A stretch of DNA of 34,346 bases from IMG/VR virus record IMGVR_UViG_3300021137_000054, positions 1 to 34,346 of that record. One strand, 5' to 3'. Below the pieces are notes generated by a model, which saw nothing but the letters and a program-made list of their open reading frames with translations, had not been told where the DNA came from and did not search any database. The position numbers were made by a program, and so were the translations under genes. The DNA is from a virus. Shown here piece after piece: positions 1 through 7,264 of the stretch; positions within the stretch are counted from its first letter, which is position 1, and each line of letters starts with the position of its first letter.

Positions 1-133
1 CGGATGCTGGCACAACTGGGAACTCAGTAGCACTGGCGCAAAATCTATTGATGGTAGACCTAACGGATTATACTATATTTATAAATGCTCTAAATGTAGT
101 AGAATAGAAGAACGCGGAAAAAACAGTTGGTGA
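1..133 (+). CDS. 3' end of a small zinc-ribbon-like protein (partial)
   Basis: An open frame enters from the left edge (codons in phase from base 2) and ends at TGA 131-133, leaving 43 visible residues. The tail contains a C-x2-C pair (KCSKCSR) followed by charged residues, which resembles half of a zinc ribbon; an upstream half would lie outside the window. The next gene starts one base after the stop, which supports a real coding frame in the same operon. Function unknown. Confidence 0.55.
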   Translation, partial: GCWHNWELSSTGAKSIDGRPNGLYYIYKCSKCSRIEERGKNSW

Positions 134-134
134 T

Positions 135-473
135 ATGAATCTTAAACAACTTTATGATATTATAGAACGGCAGATGATTCTTTGTGAGCAAAGACATCAA
201 GATCCAGCTGAAATTAGAGTTTGCATTCCAATTCAAACGGCAAAAGCAATCGGTGGTACACCATGTGCAAATGTCAAACAAGCTAATAAAGGGTTTGATT
301 GGGATGATAATAAATTTATGTTATATCCAGAAATAGATTTGAGCTTGACAGATCACGATTATCTTGCTATAATGCGTAAAGAAGCTGAAGAAATCGGCTG
401 GACATCATACGAAGTCGGCAATCTTAAACGTGAAGTTAAACGGTTAACGAAACTATTGGAGGATAAAGAATGA
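135..473 (+). CDS. Hypothetical phage protein, 112 aa
   Basis: A soluble-looking acidic protein that starts MNLKQLYDIIERQMILCEQ. The C-terminal third (EVGNLKREVKRLTKLLEDKE) is a heptad-like helix that could be a short coiled coil. ATG follows the upstream stop by one base and its own stop overlaps the next start (ATGA). A perfect sigma70-type promoter lies inside it at 345-373. I do not recognise a family. Confidence 0.75.
   Translation: MNLKQLYDIIERQMILCEQRHQDPAEIRVCIPIQTAKAIGGTPCANVKQANKGFDWDDNKFMLYPEIDLSLTDHDYLAIMRKEAEEIGWTSYEVGNLKREVKRLTKLLEDKE
345..373 (+). promoter_or_regulatory. Sigma70-type promoter inside a gene
   Basis: TTGACA at 345-350, exactly 17 bases, then TATAAT at 368-373: both boxes match consensus. 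It lies within the 135-473 gene and would give an internal start for the downstream small genes. Confidence 0.7.
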
Positions 474-694
474 AAAAAGCAGAACAAACAGAAATCATAA
501 AGACAATTAGAGATAGAGATATCGTTCTTGCAATCGAAAATGCATTAAACTACGGTCCTCCACACGATACCTTATTTTTAGCAGCTTTAACTGAAATAAC
601 AGAGTTGCGTCAACAGATTATTGAATTGGGTGGGACATTACCAATGGCACAAACATTGGATGGACGTCCAAATTATCAGAAATTATATTTATGA
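470..694 (+). CDS. Hypothetical phage protein, 74 aa
   Basis: Starts MKKAEQTEIIKTIRDRD and overlaps the previous gene by ATGA, with GGAGG upstream as ribosome site. Predicted mostly helical and soluble; the tail reads LDGRPNYQKLYL. Its stop overlaps a 14-codon relic (691-735), so the end of this gene marks one edge of a duplicated segment. Function unknown. Confidence 0.7.
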   Translation: MKKAEQTEIIKTIRDRDIVLAIENALNYGPPHDTLFLAALTEITELRQQIIELGGTLPMAQTLDGRPNYQKLYL

Positions 695-735
695 ACAATT
701 TTTTATTATTAAGTAAACCAACAAGAGGAAACTAA
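691..735 (+). pseudogene. Relic of the 3' end of the 17182-17631 gene
   Basis: A 14-codon frame (MNNFLLLSKPTRGN) matches the last residues of the 149-aa protein at 17182-17631, which ends DNFLLLSKLTRGK. The DNA is near-identical over this stretch, and in both places it is followed directly by the same membrane-protein gene. It is therefore the left part of a duplicated, truncated two-gene block and not an independent peptide gene, although an ATG does overlap the previous stop. Confidence 0.65.
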
Positions 736-736
736 T

Positions 737-900
737 ATGACGATTTATTAGTAATTGGTACATTTTTGGTTGGAGTTTTTATTGGTGGATTTTTATTCCA
801 TATGTTAATAATACGTACTTATGAACTTGAACGAAAATTTGTTATAGAGGTATATGATAAAGCTACTGGACAACTTACTATGGATGAACATCCAATTTAG
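737..900 (+). pseudogene. Frameshifted, shortened copy of the 16833-17180 membrane protein
   Basis: The ATG at 737 runs into TAG after four codons, but from 748 the -1 frame reads LVIGTFLVGVFIGGFLF and then IIRTYE..FVIEVYDKATGQLTM. This matches the paralogue on the minus strand (LLVIGAFLFGMFIGGFLW...SVIELFDNATRSYTV). Where the intact copy has ATTTTATTAG, this one has ATTTATTAG: one T is missing, and restoring it joins the ATG to the homologous frame. The copy also stops at about half the length of the intact one. It is either decayed or carries a sequencing indel. Confidence 0.65.
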
Positions 901-938
901 ATTTATGATAATAGTTAAAAATTATTAAAGGATAAAGA

Positions 939-1145
939 ATGACTAAAACAAGAATAGATAATAATGTTAATCATGGGTATAAAAATACTCCAAATGAAGT
1001 TAGCAGATTAAGTTCAAACAATCCAATTTTAGAAAATAATAAAGAAATTACAGAAGAAACTATGCAATCATTGATTGATAGATGTACTGCACTGACTGAA
1101 AAAACAATGCAATATTTTGCTGATAGTAAGTATGAAAATAAGTGA
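939..1145 (+). CDS. Hypothetical protein, first gene of a duplicated pair (68 aa)
   Basis: Preceded by AAAGGATAAAGAATG, a good ribosome site. Polar and Asn-rich N-terminus, helical C-terminus (ITEETMQSLIDRCTALTEK). Its C-terminal half aligns loosely with the 10974-11195 protein, and both are followed by an overlapping member of a second family, so the two loci look like copies of one two-gene unit. Function unknown. Confidence 0.65.
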   Translation: MTKTRIDNNVNHGYKNTPNEVSRLSSNNPILENNKEITEETMQSLIDRCTALTEKTMQYFADSKYENK

Positions 1146-1419
1146 AGTAGTAATACATCAACATAAAAAAACTTGGGAGATTTTGAAGAACGAACAATTA
1201 GTTAATCAAATGTATGAACTGTATGAAATATTTTTGCATAATACTAAAAATTTTTCAATACAAGCAACTGAAATCTTTGATGAATATAAAATAACTGATC
1301 TCATAATTGACTATAACAGTTATAAAAAAGAATTATTAGAAATATTTACTACAAAAGACCAAGTAATTAAACTTATTGATAGAATAATTAGCTATTTGGA
1401 ATATAATGAATTAAATTAA
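1132..1419 (+). CDS. Hypothetical protein, second gene of a duplicated pair (95 aa)
   Basis: Start taken as ATG 1132 (MKISEVVIHQHKKTWEILKN) because this aligns with the start of its paralogue at 11170-11457. Shared blocks are WEILKN/WDILKN, a Y-x-ITDxIID core, and the ending IDRxISYxEYNEL. The start lies 14 bases inside the previous gene, so translation is probably coupled. Mostly helical; no known domain recognised. Confidence 0.75.
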   Translation: MKISEVVIHQHKKTWEILKNEQLVNQMYELYEIFLHNTKNFSIQATEIFDEYKITDLIIDYNSYKKELLEIFTTKDQVIKLIDRIISYLEYNELN

Positions 1420-1448
1420 AGAAACTATTAGAGAATAGAGAATAAAGA

Positions 1449-1619
1449 ATGAATAAAGAATTAGTTTTACTAGTGAGTGGTATTGTTTTAATTGTGTTTG
1501 GAAGCGTGTTCGGTGCAATTGTATATCATAATCATACAAAATATGAATGTGTTAAATTCGCCATAGAAAAAAATATTTCATCAACAGAAGCCAAATCGTT
1601 GTGTGATATAATAAGATGA
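1449..1619 (+). CDS. Small single-pass membrane protein, 56 aa
   Basis: ATG 1449 follows AGAATAAAGA. Residues 4-26 (ELVLLVSGIVLIVFGSVFG) form one hydrophobic helix; the remainder is a short polar tail with two Cys residues ending SLCDIIR. Its stop overlaps the next ATG (ATGA), the arrangement seen throughout this block. Probably an inner-membrane peptide; function unknown. Confidence 0.6.
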   Translation: MNKELVLLVSGIVLIVFGSVFGAIVYHNHTKYECVKFAIEKNISSTEAKSLCDIIR

Positions 1620-1765
1620 TCGATATGACACCAATCTACTTTACAATGCTAGATTATAGTAATAATCCAGAAAATCATTTATCAGGTCAATTGATATTTA
1701 TTTTTGGTCTAGTACTAGTCGTAGGAATTTTATGGATGATGAAAATAATAAAAGATCTAAAATGA
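1616..1765 (+). CDS. Small single-pass membrane protein, 49 aa
   Basis: ATG 1616 overlaps the previous stop by four bases. A polar N-terminus (MIDMTPIYFTMLDYSNNPEN) precedes one membrane helix (LIFIFGLVLVVGILWMM) and a basic tail KIIKDLK, a typical N-out/C-in topology. No family recognised. Confidence 0.55.
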   Translation: MIDMTPIYFTMLDYSNNPENHLSGQLIFIFGLVLVVGILWMMKIIKDLK

Positions 1766-1817
1766 AATGAAAAAATACCTAAACATATTTAGTTTACGAA
1801 AATAAAGAAGGATGAAG

Positions 1818-1973
1818 ATGAATGAGTATAAAGCGTATTATATAGCATACGAAAACCGTATAGTTGCTGGGCCGTTTCAGTCAGTTGAAGCTGCTGTCGA
1901 TGGTAAGAAAAAACTTAATCCTAATCCTGCGTTAATAGTAGTAAAATCAACAATATTGTGTGAGGAAGTATGA
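1818..1973 (+). CDS. Hypothetical protein, 51 aa
   Basis: Reads MNEYKAYYIAYENRIVAGPFQ and ends VVKSTILCEEV, overlapping the next gene by ATGA. ATG 1818 is preferred over ATG 1812 because AAGAAGG is at proper distance only from 1818. The pattern of a short beta strand, a GPFxSxEAAxDG segment and another strand looks like a compact alpha/beta fold. Function unknown. Confidence 0.6.
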   Translation: MNEYKAYYIAYENRIVAGPFQSVEAAVDGKKKLNPNPALIVVKSTILCEEV

Positions 1974-2197
1974 ACGAAAACATTGAAAACTTGAAGAAAC
2001 AATGTTATATTAGTATTGTTGACAGAGATGGCGATATGGAATATAATATGCAAAAATTTGCTGAGTTGATTGTAAAAGAATGTTATCAAATCTGTAAGGA
2101 TAATCTTATAGCTGGTGATGACTATGGCGAATTAAATTATAATGATGGTGTTATGGATTGTGGTATTATGATTATGCATCATTTTGGAGTCAAATAA
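1970..2197 (+). CDS. FAELI-type small phage protein, 75 aa
   Basis: Belongs with the products at 2668-2949 and 8337-8558: each has a helix of the type KFAELIVKECYQIC or HFAELIAMDVISI, a variable loop, and an ending like HFGVK, NIIGV or KYFGVD. Similar small proteins are common in myovirus genomes and remain uncharacterised. It carries an internal sigma70-like promoter (2019-2047) and overlaps its neighbours by 4 and 1 bases. Confidence 0.75.
   Translation: MNENIENLKKQCYISIVDRDGDMEYNMQKFAELIVKECYQICKDNLIAGDDYGELNYNDGVMDCGIMIMHHFGVK
2019..2047 (+). promoter_or_regulatory. Sigma70-type promoter inside a gene
   Basis: TTGACA 2019-2024, 17-base spacer, TATAAT 2042-2047. Internal to the 1970-2197 gene; would transcribe 2197 onward. 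Confidence 0.65.
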
Positions 2198-2394
2198 TGA
2201 GCAACATGATTGGTAATTTGTTATATGTGGCGATTTGTGTGCTATTTCTATATTCAATAGTAATATTAATGCTTCAAATGTCACCATTTATTTCAATTAA
2301 AACATTTGTTAGTTATGAATCAATTATTTTTGGAATACTTAAGGTATTGTTAACTATAGTTGGAATGTTGAGTTTATTGTGGGTATGGAAATAG
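2197..2394 (+). CDS. Two-helix membrane protein, 65 aa
   Basis: Start ATG 2197 overlaps the upstream stop (TAATG). Two hydrophobic segments are visible, about residues 5-27 (IGNLLYVAICVLFLYSIVIL) and 42-63 (IIFGILKVLLTIVGMLSLLW), joined by a short polar loop. Small and basic at the end; likely an inner-membrane protein. Function unknown. Confidence 0.6.
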   Translation: MSNMIGNLLYVAICVLFLYSIVILMLQMSPFISIKTFVSYESIIFGILKVLLTIVGMLSLLWVWK

Positions 2395-2402
2395 GAGCCA
2401 AA

Positions 2403-2684
2403 ATGCCGGAAGATAATTCATCAGAATACTATAATAAAAGAGTTCCAGAGTTAGACAAATTAATAAAGAAAATACAACGTGAGATAAAGAATAAAACAGC
2501 AGGTGTTAACAGACCATCGATACAGTATTGGGCAACAATTGATCCAAAAACAAGATTACCTATTATAAATTTTAAGGGTGAGATTGATACAACATTGCCA
2601 AATAGTAGCATTGATGAATTAACGATTTTACATGATTTGATATTAAAATACGGAAAGGATATAACACGTGAACGAACTAATTAA
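2403..2684 (+). CDS. Hypothetical protein, 93 aa
   Basis: The frame is open from GTG 2379, but AGGAG at 2393-2397 sits six bases before ATG 2403, so 2403 is chosen (MPEDNSSEYYNKRVPELDKL). The N-terminal half is a basic helix; the second half has a beta-like stretch (QYWATIDPKTRLPIINFKGE). Soluble, unknown function. It overlaps the next start by 17 bases. Confidence 0.65.
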   Translation: MPEDNSSEYYNKRVPELDKLIKKIQREIKNKTAGVNRPSIQYWATIDPKTRLPIINFKGEIDTTLPNSSIDELTILHDLILKYGKDITRERTN

Positions 2685-2949
2685 CGATATAATGCAACAA
2701 GCTAAAATGTATCATGCCGATAGCAATGGCAATTTAGATGTTGTATATGAACATATTATAAGAGCAACCATCAAAAAATGTATTCATGAAGTATCACAAT
2801 ATAATTCTTTTTCCTTACACGATGGCATCACACCTGACCTAACAGTAGAACAACGTGAGGAAATTGCTTATATAAAAGGAATAGATCAAGGGTACAATGA
2901 TGCTGTTCAACAAATTGCAGATGGACTTAGAAACATAATTGGTGTATAA
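2668..2949 (+). CDS. FAELI-type small phage protein, 93 aa (GTG start)
   Basis: Starts at GTG 2668 behind GGAAAGGATATAACAC. It is the longest of three related proteins: helix VVYEHIIRATIKKCIHEV, a loop, then EEIAYIKGIDQGYNDAVQQI and an ending RNIIGV. The DxGYxxA segment matches DYGYDAA in the 8337-8558 product. Function unknown. Confidence 0.75.
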   Translation: MNELINDIMQQAKMYHADSNGNLDVVYEHIIRATIKKCIHEVSQYNSFSLHDGITPDLTVEQREEIAYIKGIDQGYNDAVQQIADGLRNIIGV

Positions 2950-3143
2950 TGAACAACCAAGATTTAGAATTTATACAAGCAGTTTCTGACTGGCGTCTTA
3001 ATAAACCAAAAAAAGAAATAGCTGCCTGGTGGTGGGAAGAACTTACCAGTGATGGATGGGTTGAATGTGCTGATACAGATAAACCACCAGAAAATGAATA
3101 TAGAAGAAATATAACTCCATTAATTAAATTGATAAAAGAATAA
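2949..3143 (+). CDS. Hypothetical protein, 64 aa
   Basis: Overlaps the previous stop (TAATG). Trp-rich middle (AAWWWEELTSDGWVECADTD) followed by KPPENEYRR. The pattern suggests a small beta-rich protein that binds a partner; no domain recognised. Confidence 0.65.
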   Translation: MNNQDLEFIQAVSDWRLNKPKKEIAAWWWEELTSDGWVECADTDKPPENEYRRNITPLIKLIKE

Positions 3144-3147
3144 CAAA

Positions 3148-3465
3148 ATGAATGATATTATTATAGAACGACCAACACAATTGGTACAAGAACCGGTTGC
3201 TTGGATGTATGATTGGGATGATGAACATGGCCGAACCCGTATTAATCTATTAACTACAGATCCAGAGCATAGTCATTTACAAACGGCTTTTAATATTACA
3301 CCACTCTATTCATCACCACAAACACCAAAACAAGAGCCTTTGAGTGATCGTGAAATTCTTAAAAATACGCCACATTTGGCAAATTTTGAAAGAACTGGTG
3401 TATATGGCTGTTTAATGTTCGAATATGGAGTTAGATTTGCTGAAAAACATCACGATATTAAATGA
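3148..3465 (+). CDS. Phage protein with EPVAWM...ITPLYSSPQ pattern, 105 aa
   Basis: Contains QEPVAWMYDWDDEHGRT, NITPLYSSPQTP and EPLSDREIL in this order. This layout recurs in many small proteins of phages and prophages of Gram-negative bacteria; none has a settled function. The C-terminus (MFEYGVRFAEKHHDIK) resembles MYEDGIRFSDTF at the end of the 9848-10078 product. ATG 3148 lies four bases after the upstream stop. Confidence 0.75.
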   Translation: MNDIIIERPTQLVQEPVAWMYDWDDEHGRTRINLLTTDPEHSHLQTAFNITPLYSSPQTPKQEPLSDREILKNTPHLANFERTGVYGCLMFEYGVRFAEKHHDIK

Positions 3466-3466
3466 G

Positions 3467-3709
3467 ATGAGTGCAGAACGAGAACTATTAAGAAAAATTA
3501 TGGATTCAGGTTTGTTAAATATGGATTTAAGCATAGAAGTAGAAAAACTACTTGACCAACCTGAACCAGAACCTGTTGTTAGAGTTCATAGCATACACGC
3601 GGACGGTGAAACATTACCTGTATATATTCTGGGTGAGGTATTATCTAATGAACCTAATATTTGGGATTTACCTATAAAATATGATGATCTTCTCTACTTA
3701 AAAGGATAA
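3467..3709 (+). CDS. Hypothetical phage protein, 80 aa
   Basis: ATG 3467 (MSAERELLRKIMDSGLLNMD) is chosen because it follows the upstream stop by one base and an earlier ATG would bury deep in that gene. The N-terminal ELLRxxxxSGLL..EVEKLLDQPEPEP pattern is widespread in small Gram-negative phage proteins. The second half may form a short beta domain. Function unknown. Confidence 0.7.
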   Translation: MSAERELLRKIMDSGLLNMDLSIEVEKLLDQPEPEPVVRVHSIHADGETLPVYILGEVLSNEPNIWDLPIKYDDLLYLKG

Positions 3710-3712
3710 CAC

Positions 3713-4114
3713 ATGAAAATTAAAAGAAATTCACTGATATATAAAATTGCAGAATTTGGAGATCCATCTGTTGGAATGTACGGAAATACATGTGATTTTA
3801 TAAACAGCCTTATTACTGGAATTGCAAGTTTTAGTATTATGTCCTTTGCTGTAGGGTGTATGATATTTTCAATTTATCATACAATTTGCTATTTTATAGA
3901 TCCATCTATTGGATTTCGACCATCAACAGACATATCTAGTGTGATTATGGTTATGGGTTTGTTATTTAATGGAATTGTTCTATTATTTGGATCTTTTGGA
4001 TTGTATATGGAGTATAGATGGAACCATCGGGCACTAACAAAATCACCATCTAAGATTACTTTACTTTGGCGTTCATTTCGTGATAAGATATGCGTAAAAA
4101 TTGAATATGAATAA
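3713..4114 (+). CDS. Two-pass membrane protein, 133 aa
   Basis: ATG 3713 follows AAAAGGATAACAC. Hydrophobic segments at about residues 26-60 (SLITGIASFSIMSFAVGCMI onward) and 72-98 (SSVIMVMGLLFNGIVLLFGS) flank a loop containing DPSIGF. The C-terminus is basic and cytoplasmic (ALTKSPSKITLLWRSFRDK). No known family. Confidence 0.7.
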   Translation: MKIKRNSLIYKIAEFGDPSVGMYGNTCDFINSLITGIASFSIMSFAVGCMIFSIYHTICYFIDPSIGFRPSTDISSVIMVMGLLFNGIVLLFGSFGLYMEYRWNHRALTKSPSKITLLWRSFRDKICVKIEYE

Positions 4115-4147
4115 CCAAACTCATTTTTAAGAAATTTAGGAATTAAT

Positions 4148-4381
4148 ATGACAACATCATTATGTAATTGGTTTTTCTTATTTGTAATGTTTATTGGTCC
4201 AGTATTATGTATTGTTGCAATGCTTATAATTGGACTAATTGATTCGTTTAAACGCAAAGATACTGAAAACATAGAACAACGTTCAGTAAAACAATGGCGT
4301 GAAAATAATTTAAGAGCTCAACACGAAATGAGAAAAGATTCTGGATGGTATGTATACGATGACAAACAAAGAAAAAGATGA
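4148..4381 (+). CDS. Single-pass membrane protein with charged tail, 77 aa
   Basis: One N-terminal membrane helix (NWFFLFVMFIGPVLCIVAM, residues 7-31) and a strongly charged cytoplasmic helix (RSVKQWRENNLRAQHEMRKD). Its end overlaps the next gene by 23 bases in another frame. Function unknown. Confidence 0.65.
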   Translation: MTTSLCNWFFLFVMFIGPVLCIVAMLIIGLIDSFKRKDTENIEQRSVKQWRENNLRAQHEMRKDSGWYVYDDKQRKR

Positions 4382-4547
4382 AAGAATTGAAGAACTAGAA
4401 GATTGGAAAATGAGATTTAATTGGAACCTACACGGTGAAGTTGAATCATGGGGAGATTGGGAAACAGCATATCCTATTGATGCTGCTGAATTAGAAGAAT
4501 TAAAAAGGTTGACAAACCGAAATAATGGTAGTATACTACACACATAA
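4359..4547 (+). CDS. Hypothetical acidic protein, 62 aa
   Basis: ATG 4359 (MTNKEKDERIEELEDWKMRF) is preferred to ATG 4350 because GGATGG is better spaced from it. A charged helix is followed by Trp-rich sequence and an ELEELKRL helix. A consensus promoter sits on its last codons (4509-4537). Function unknown. Confidence 0.6.
   Translation: MTNKEKDERIEELEDWKMRFNWNLHGEVESWGDWETAYPIDAAELEELKRLTNRNNGSILHT
4509..4537 (+). promoter_or_regulatory. Sigma70-type promoter
   Basis: TTGACA 4509-4514, 17 bases, TATACT 4532-4537, overlapping the end of the 4359-4547 gene and placed 34 bases before ATG 4571. Confidence 0.75.
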
Positions 4548-4570
4548 ACTAAACTATTGAGGAATTTAAA

Positions 4571-4765
4571 ATGTATATGAGAGAATATTACCTTGTTGTA
4601 ACACCGGACGAACAATACGCCCACTTAGAATATGTTGAAGGACCAATGTCTAAAGAACTTGCCATGGAAAAGGCTTTTAATAAAAACACATATGATCGTT
4701 ACGAGGGTGGGAGATATGATGTTGTTGTAAAAATTATTCAAGGGCTTGAATATATCGAAGAATAA
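4571..4765 (+). CDS. Hypothetical protein, 64 aa
   Basis: Own promoter upstream and ribosome site TTGAGGAATTTAAA. Beta-type start (MREYYLVVTPDEQYAHLEYV), helix with MSKELAMEKAF, then a strand RYDVVVKIIQGLEYI: a small alpha/beta domain. No family recognised. Confidence 0.7.
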   Translation: MYMREYYLVVTPDEQYAHLEYVEGPMSKELAMEKAFNKNTYDRYEGGRYDVVVKIIQGLEYIEE

Positions 4766-4769
4766 GGGG

Positions 4770-4798
4770 TTGACAAAAGGTAAGACCGATAGTATAAT
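4770..4798 (+). promoter_or_regulatory. Sigma70-type promoter
   Basis: TTGACA 4770-4775, 17 bases, TATAAT 4793-4798, in the gap before ATG 4833. Perfect in both boxes, so a strong early promoter. Confidence 0.85.
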
Positions 4799-4832
4799 AT
4801 ACACATAATTTAAAACAACTAGGAGCAACTCA

Positions 4833-5087
4833 ATGAGTTCACATAAAATAGAATATGTCAAATATATTAAAATTTCATATACTATTCCTTTACATTCAAG
4901 TAAAGGAAATTTTATAGCTGATGTAACCGATTCAAAAGAATTCAAAACTGCACATCACGCCGCAAGATGGTATGCCCAAAAATGGTCAAATAAGAGATGG
5001 AGACATTTGCCATATAATCCCGATGATGGTAAACAAGCTGTTGTCGAACGCAGAGTTAAAAAGATTTTTAAAAAATACTTACCATAG
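4833..5087 (+). CDS. Hypothetical basic protein, 84 aa
   Basis: First gene after the promoter at 4770, with AGGAGCAACTCA as ribosome site. Beta-rich start (YIKISYTIPL), then HHAARWYAQKWSNKRWRH and a lysine-rich tail (RRVKKIFKKYLP). The basic aromatic helix could contact nucleic acid, but this is inference; no known domain. Confidence 0.7.
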   Translation: MSSHKIEYVKYIKISYTIPLHSSKGNFIADVTDSKEFKTAHHAARWYAQKWSNKRWRHLPYNPDDGKQAVVERRVKKIFKKYLP

Positions 5088-5098
5088 GAAATATCATA

Positions 5099-5491
5099 AT
5101 GACTTATACAACAACACCATTAGCATCTTATGATACTCTTAATAACCATGTCGGGTTTTATGTTACAATAGGTGTAGCTTTTGTGATATTAGCGGTATAT
5201 AGAAAAGATGATTTCGCATGGATTTCAATAAGTATTTGGGTTATAATTACTGCTATAGTTAGTTGGAATTCTGGTGAAATTAGAGTATATAAAAACAATC
5301 CAGTTATTGGGCATTTGGTTAGATTTGAACCAGAAGTATGGGATGAAGAACACCATGGACCAAAAAATCAGGTGTCTCATACTACTGAAAGAAAAATGTA
5401 TGTGGTATACCAAGTAGATGGCAATGAAGTAATATTCGATGCCAATAAAGGTGAACCATATCCACAAACAGCAACACTTTATCAAAATTAA
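5099..5491 (+). CDS. Two-pass membrane protein with periplasmic-type domain, 130 aa
   Basis: Two hydrophobic helices near residues 19-34 (FYVTIGVAFVILAVY) and 40-58 (WISISIWVIITAIVSW), then a soluble beta-rich domain with RMYVVYQVDGNEVIFDA-like strands. Transcribed from the 4770 promoter region. Function unknown. Confidence 0.7.
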   Translation: MTYTTTPLASYDTLNNHVGFYVTIGVAFVILAVYRKDDFAWISISIWVIITAIVSWNSGEIRVYKNNPVIGHLVRFEPEVWDEEHHGPKNQVSHTTERKMYVVYQVDGNEVIFDANKGEPYPQTATLYQN

Positions 5492-5506
5492 ACAATAGAG
5501 ATTAAA

Positions 5507-6571
5507 ATGACATATTATATTAAGCAAGGCGACATCTTTAAACCTAGTTCAGAAGCATCTTTAGACATTCGTAATGAATTACCAGTTGGTAATTATACAA
5601 TTGGTAAAGATATGTATGATAACTTCTTTTTTCAAACAGTTGATTCATTTACATTACCTAATAAACGCTATGGTGATAATACCAAATATAGTGAACGTAT
5701 CTTTAATACTTTCGTAAAAAGAGAAAATGCAACTGGTGTTCTATTAACTGGTGAAAAAGGATCTGGTAAAAGTCTATTAGCTAAATGCCTTTCTAGCAAA
5801 GCAGCTGAGAATAATATTCCAACTATTATTATCAATGCACCTTGGCATGGTGATGGATTTAATAACCTAATTCAAAGCATCCAACAACCATGTGTTATAT
5901 TGTTTGATGAGTTTGAAAAAGTATATGATTCACAACAACAAGAAGCAGTTCTTACACTATTAGATGGTACATTCCCATCTAAGAAATTGTTTGTGCTAAC
6001 TTGTAATGATCAGTGGCGTATTGATAGCAATATGCGTAATCGTCCAGGTCGTATTTTTTATTCTATTGAATTTAAAGGTCTATCTGTGGAATTCATTAAA
6101 GAATACTGTGAAGATAAGTTAGAGAATAAAACACATATCGAAACTTTATGTAAAGTATCAACACTTTACGAGCAATTTAACTTTGATATGCTTCAAGGAA
6201 TTGTGGAAGATATGAATCGATATGATGAAAGTCCACAAGAGGCATTGCAATTATTAAATGCTAAACCAGAGTACAGTAATAAAATGTCATTTACTTGTGC
6301 TATGTCATTAAATGGTAGATGGTTGGAACAAAAAGAATTCTACTCTAATGGCTGGCAGGGCAATCCATTGTCTTCTCGTAAAAGCATTGAATATCTTAGA
6401 GTTGACGAAGATGGTGATGAATTCTGGGATAATTATGAACAGTTTGAACATAATGATTTAATTAATGTTGATGCAACCGCTGGTACTTTTACATTTAAAA
6501 ATAACAACGGTAATGTTTTAATCTTGACTAAAAAAACTTATGCGAAACATAATTTCTTTGATGCATTCTAA
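5507..6571 (+). CDS. AAA+ ATPase
   Basis: 354 residues. Walker A GEKGSGKS at 82-89, Walker B ILFDEFEK at 131-138, sensor-1 LFVLTCND at about 161-168, and an arginine-finger region MRNRPGRIF near 176-183: a complete AAA+ core of the kind that remodels proteins or nucleic acid by ATP hydrolysis. The first 70 residues and the last 100 are less conserved and presumably choose the partner. Similar stand-alone AAA+ proteins occur in large phages, where the target is mostly unknown. It does not look like a clamp loader or helicase. Preceded by GAGATTAAA and by membrane-protein genes. Confidence 0.9.
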   Translation: MTYYIKQGDIFKPSSEASLDIRNELPVGNYTIGKDMYDNFFFQTVDSFTLPNKRYGDNTKYSERIFNTFVKRENATGVLLTGEKGSGKSLLAKCLSSKAAENNIPTIIINAPWHGDGFNNLIQSIQQPCVILFDEFEKVYDSQQQEAVLTLLDGTFPSKKLFVLTCNDQWRIDSNMRNRPGRIFYSIEFKGLSVEFIKEYCEDKLENKTHIETLCKVSTLYEQFNFDMLQGIVEDMNRYDESPQEALQLLNAKPEYSNKMSFTCAMSLNGRWLEQKEFYSNGWQGNPLSSRKSIEYLRVDEDGDEFWDNYEQFEHNDLINVDATAGTFTFKNNNGNVLILTKKTYAKHNFFDAF

Positions 6572-6575
6572 GTTA

Positions 6576-6659
6576 ATGAACAACGATAATTCTTGGGGAT
6601 GGTTAGTTGTATTACTACTAGTATTTACTGGCCATCCATTAGCATTGGTGATATTATGA
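6576..6659 (+). CDS. Tiny membrane peptide, 27 aa
   Basis: ATG 6576 lies four bases after the AAA+ gene. A single hydrophobic stretch (WGWLVVLLLVFTGHPLALVIL) makes up nearly all of it. Support is the tight packing and absence of another explanation; it is short enough to be chance. Confidence 0.4.
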   Translation: MNNDNSWGWLVVLLLVFTGHPLALVIL

Positions 6660-6678
6660 CCGCATTATTTATGTTTAG

Positions 6679-6813
6679 ATGTTTTTATACTTAATATTTG
6701 GAATGATATTACATGATATTGACTTAAAACTATTTCTTGCTGCACTTGGAATCCTTATGCTAATTTCAGTTGTAACATATGTTGAAGGATATATTGAAGG
6801 GTATAGCTCATGA
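6679..6813 (+). CDS. Small membrane protein, 44 aa
   Basis: Reads MFLYLIFGMILHDIDLKLFL and ends YVEGYIEGYSS. Two short hydrophobic segments separated by HDIDLK suggest a hairpin in the membrane. Its stop overlaps the next ATG (ATGA), which supports it as real and translationally coupled. Confidence 0.5.
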   Translation: MFLYLIFGMILHDIDLKLFLAALGILMLISVVTYVEGYIEGYSS

Positions 6814-7256
6814 AAATATTTGAAATAATTGCAGACAAACTCTCAAAGTCATATATTTTTGAAATGGCATTTGATAGGAAAGATGTTGAAGCGAGGATTA
6901 CATCAATTGCTGATCCAATTGTTGAACACTTAGTTAAAGCTTTAAAATGGGAGGATCCAGTTAATTATGAAAAACATTTAGGTGATATAAACAATTGGTT
7001 ATTTCAAATTCAACGATTGAAAATGAAAAACAATAAAAAACCAACTCAACATGATTATTATACTTGGATGTTTACTGATGTAGCACAAGACGAATTAACA
7101 ATTAGTAGATTTGTCAAAGGATTACATAGATATCACCATCTACCAATAATTAAAACTGATGATGAAGTTTTTAATATAATTAAGAATATTTTATACCAAT
7201 TAAGTTATGATTTGGCATTGAATAAATTTGATGATATAAATCATTATTTGAAATAG
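6810..7256 (+). CDS. Hypothetical helical protein, 148 aa
   Basis: Starts MKIFEIIADKLSKSYIFEMA and is predicted all-helical and soluble, with a His/Tyr-rich middle (HDYYTWMF, LHRYHHLP). The first ten residues resemble the capsid-targeting peptides of late genes here but lack the (L/I)xE cleavage signal, and the location is the early region. Function unknown. Confidence 0.75.
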   Translation: MKIFEIIADKLSKSYIFEMAFDRKDVEARITSIADPIVEHLVKALKWEDPVNYEKHLGDINNWLFQIQRLKMKNNKKPTQHDYYTWMFTDVAQDELTISRFVKGLHRYHHLPIIKTDDEVFNIIKNILYQLSYDLALNKFDDINHYLK

Positions 7257-7264
7257 AAAACAAA

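Noticed and set aside
2379-2402. Longer start (GTG 2379 or ATG 2385) for the 2403-2684 gene
   Set aside because: AGGAG is positioned for ATG 2403 and would otherwise be coding; upstream part overlaps the membrane-protein gene.
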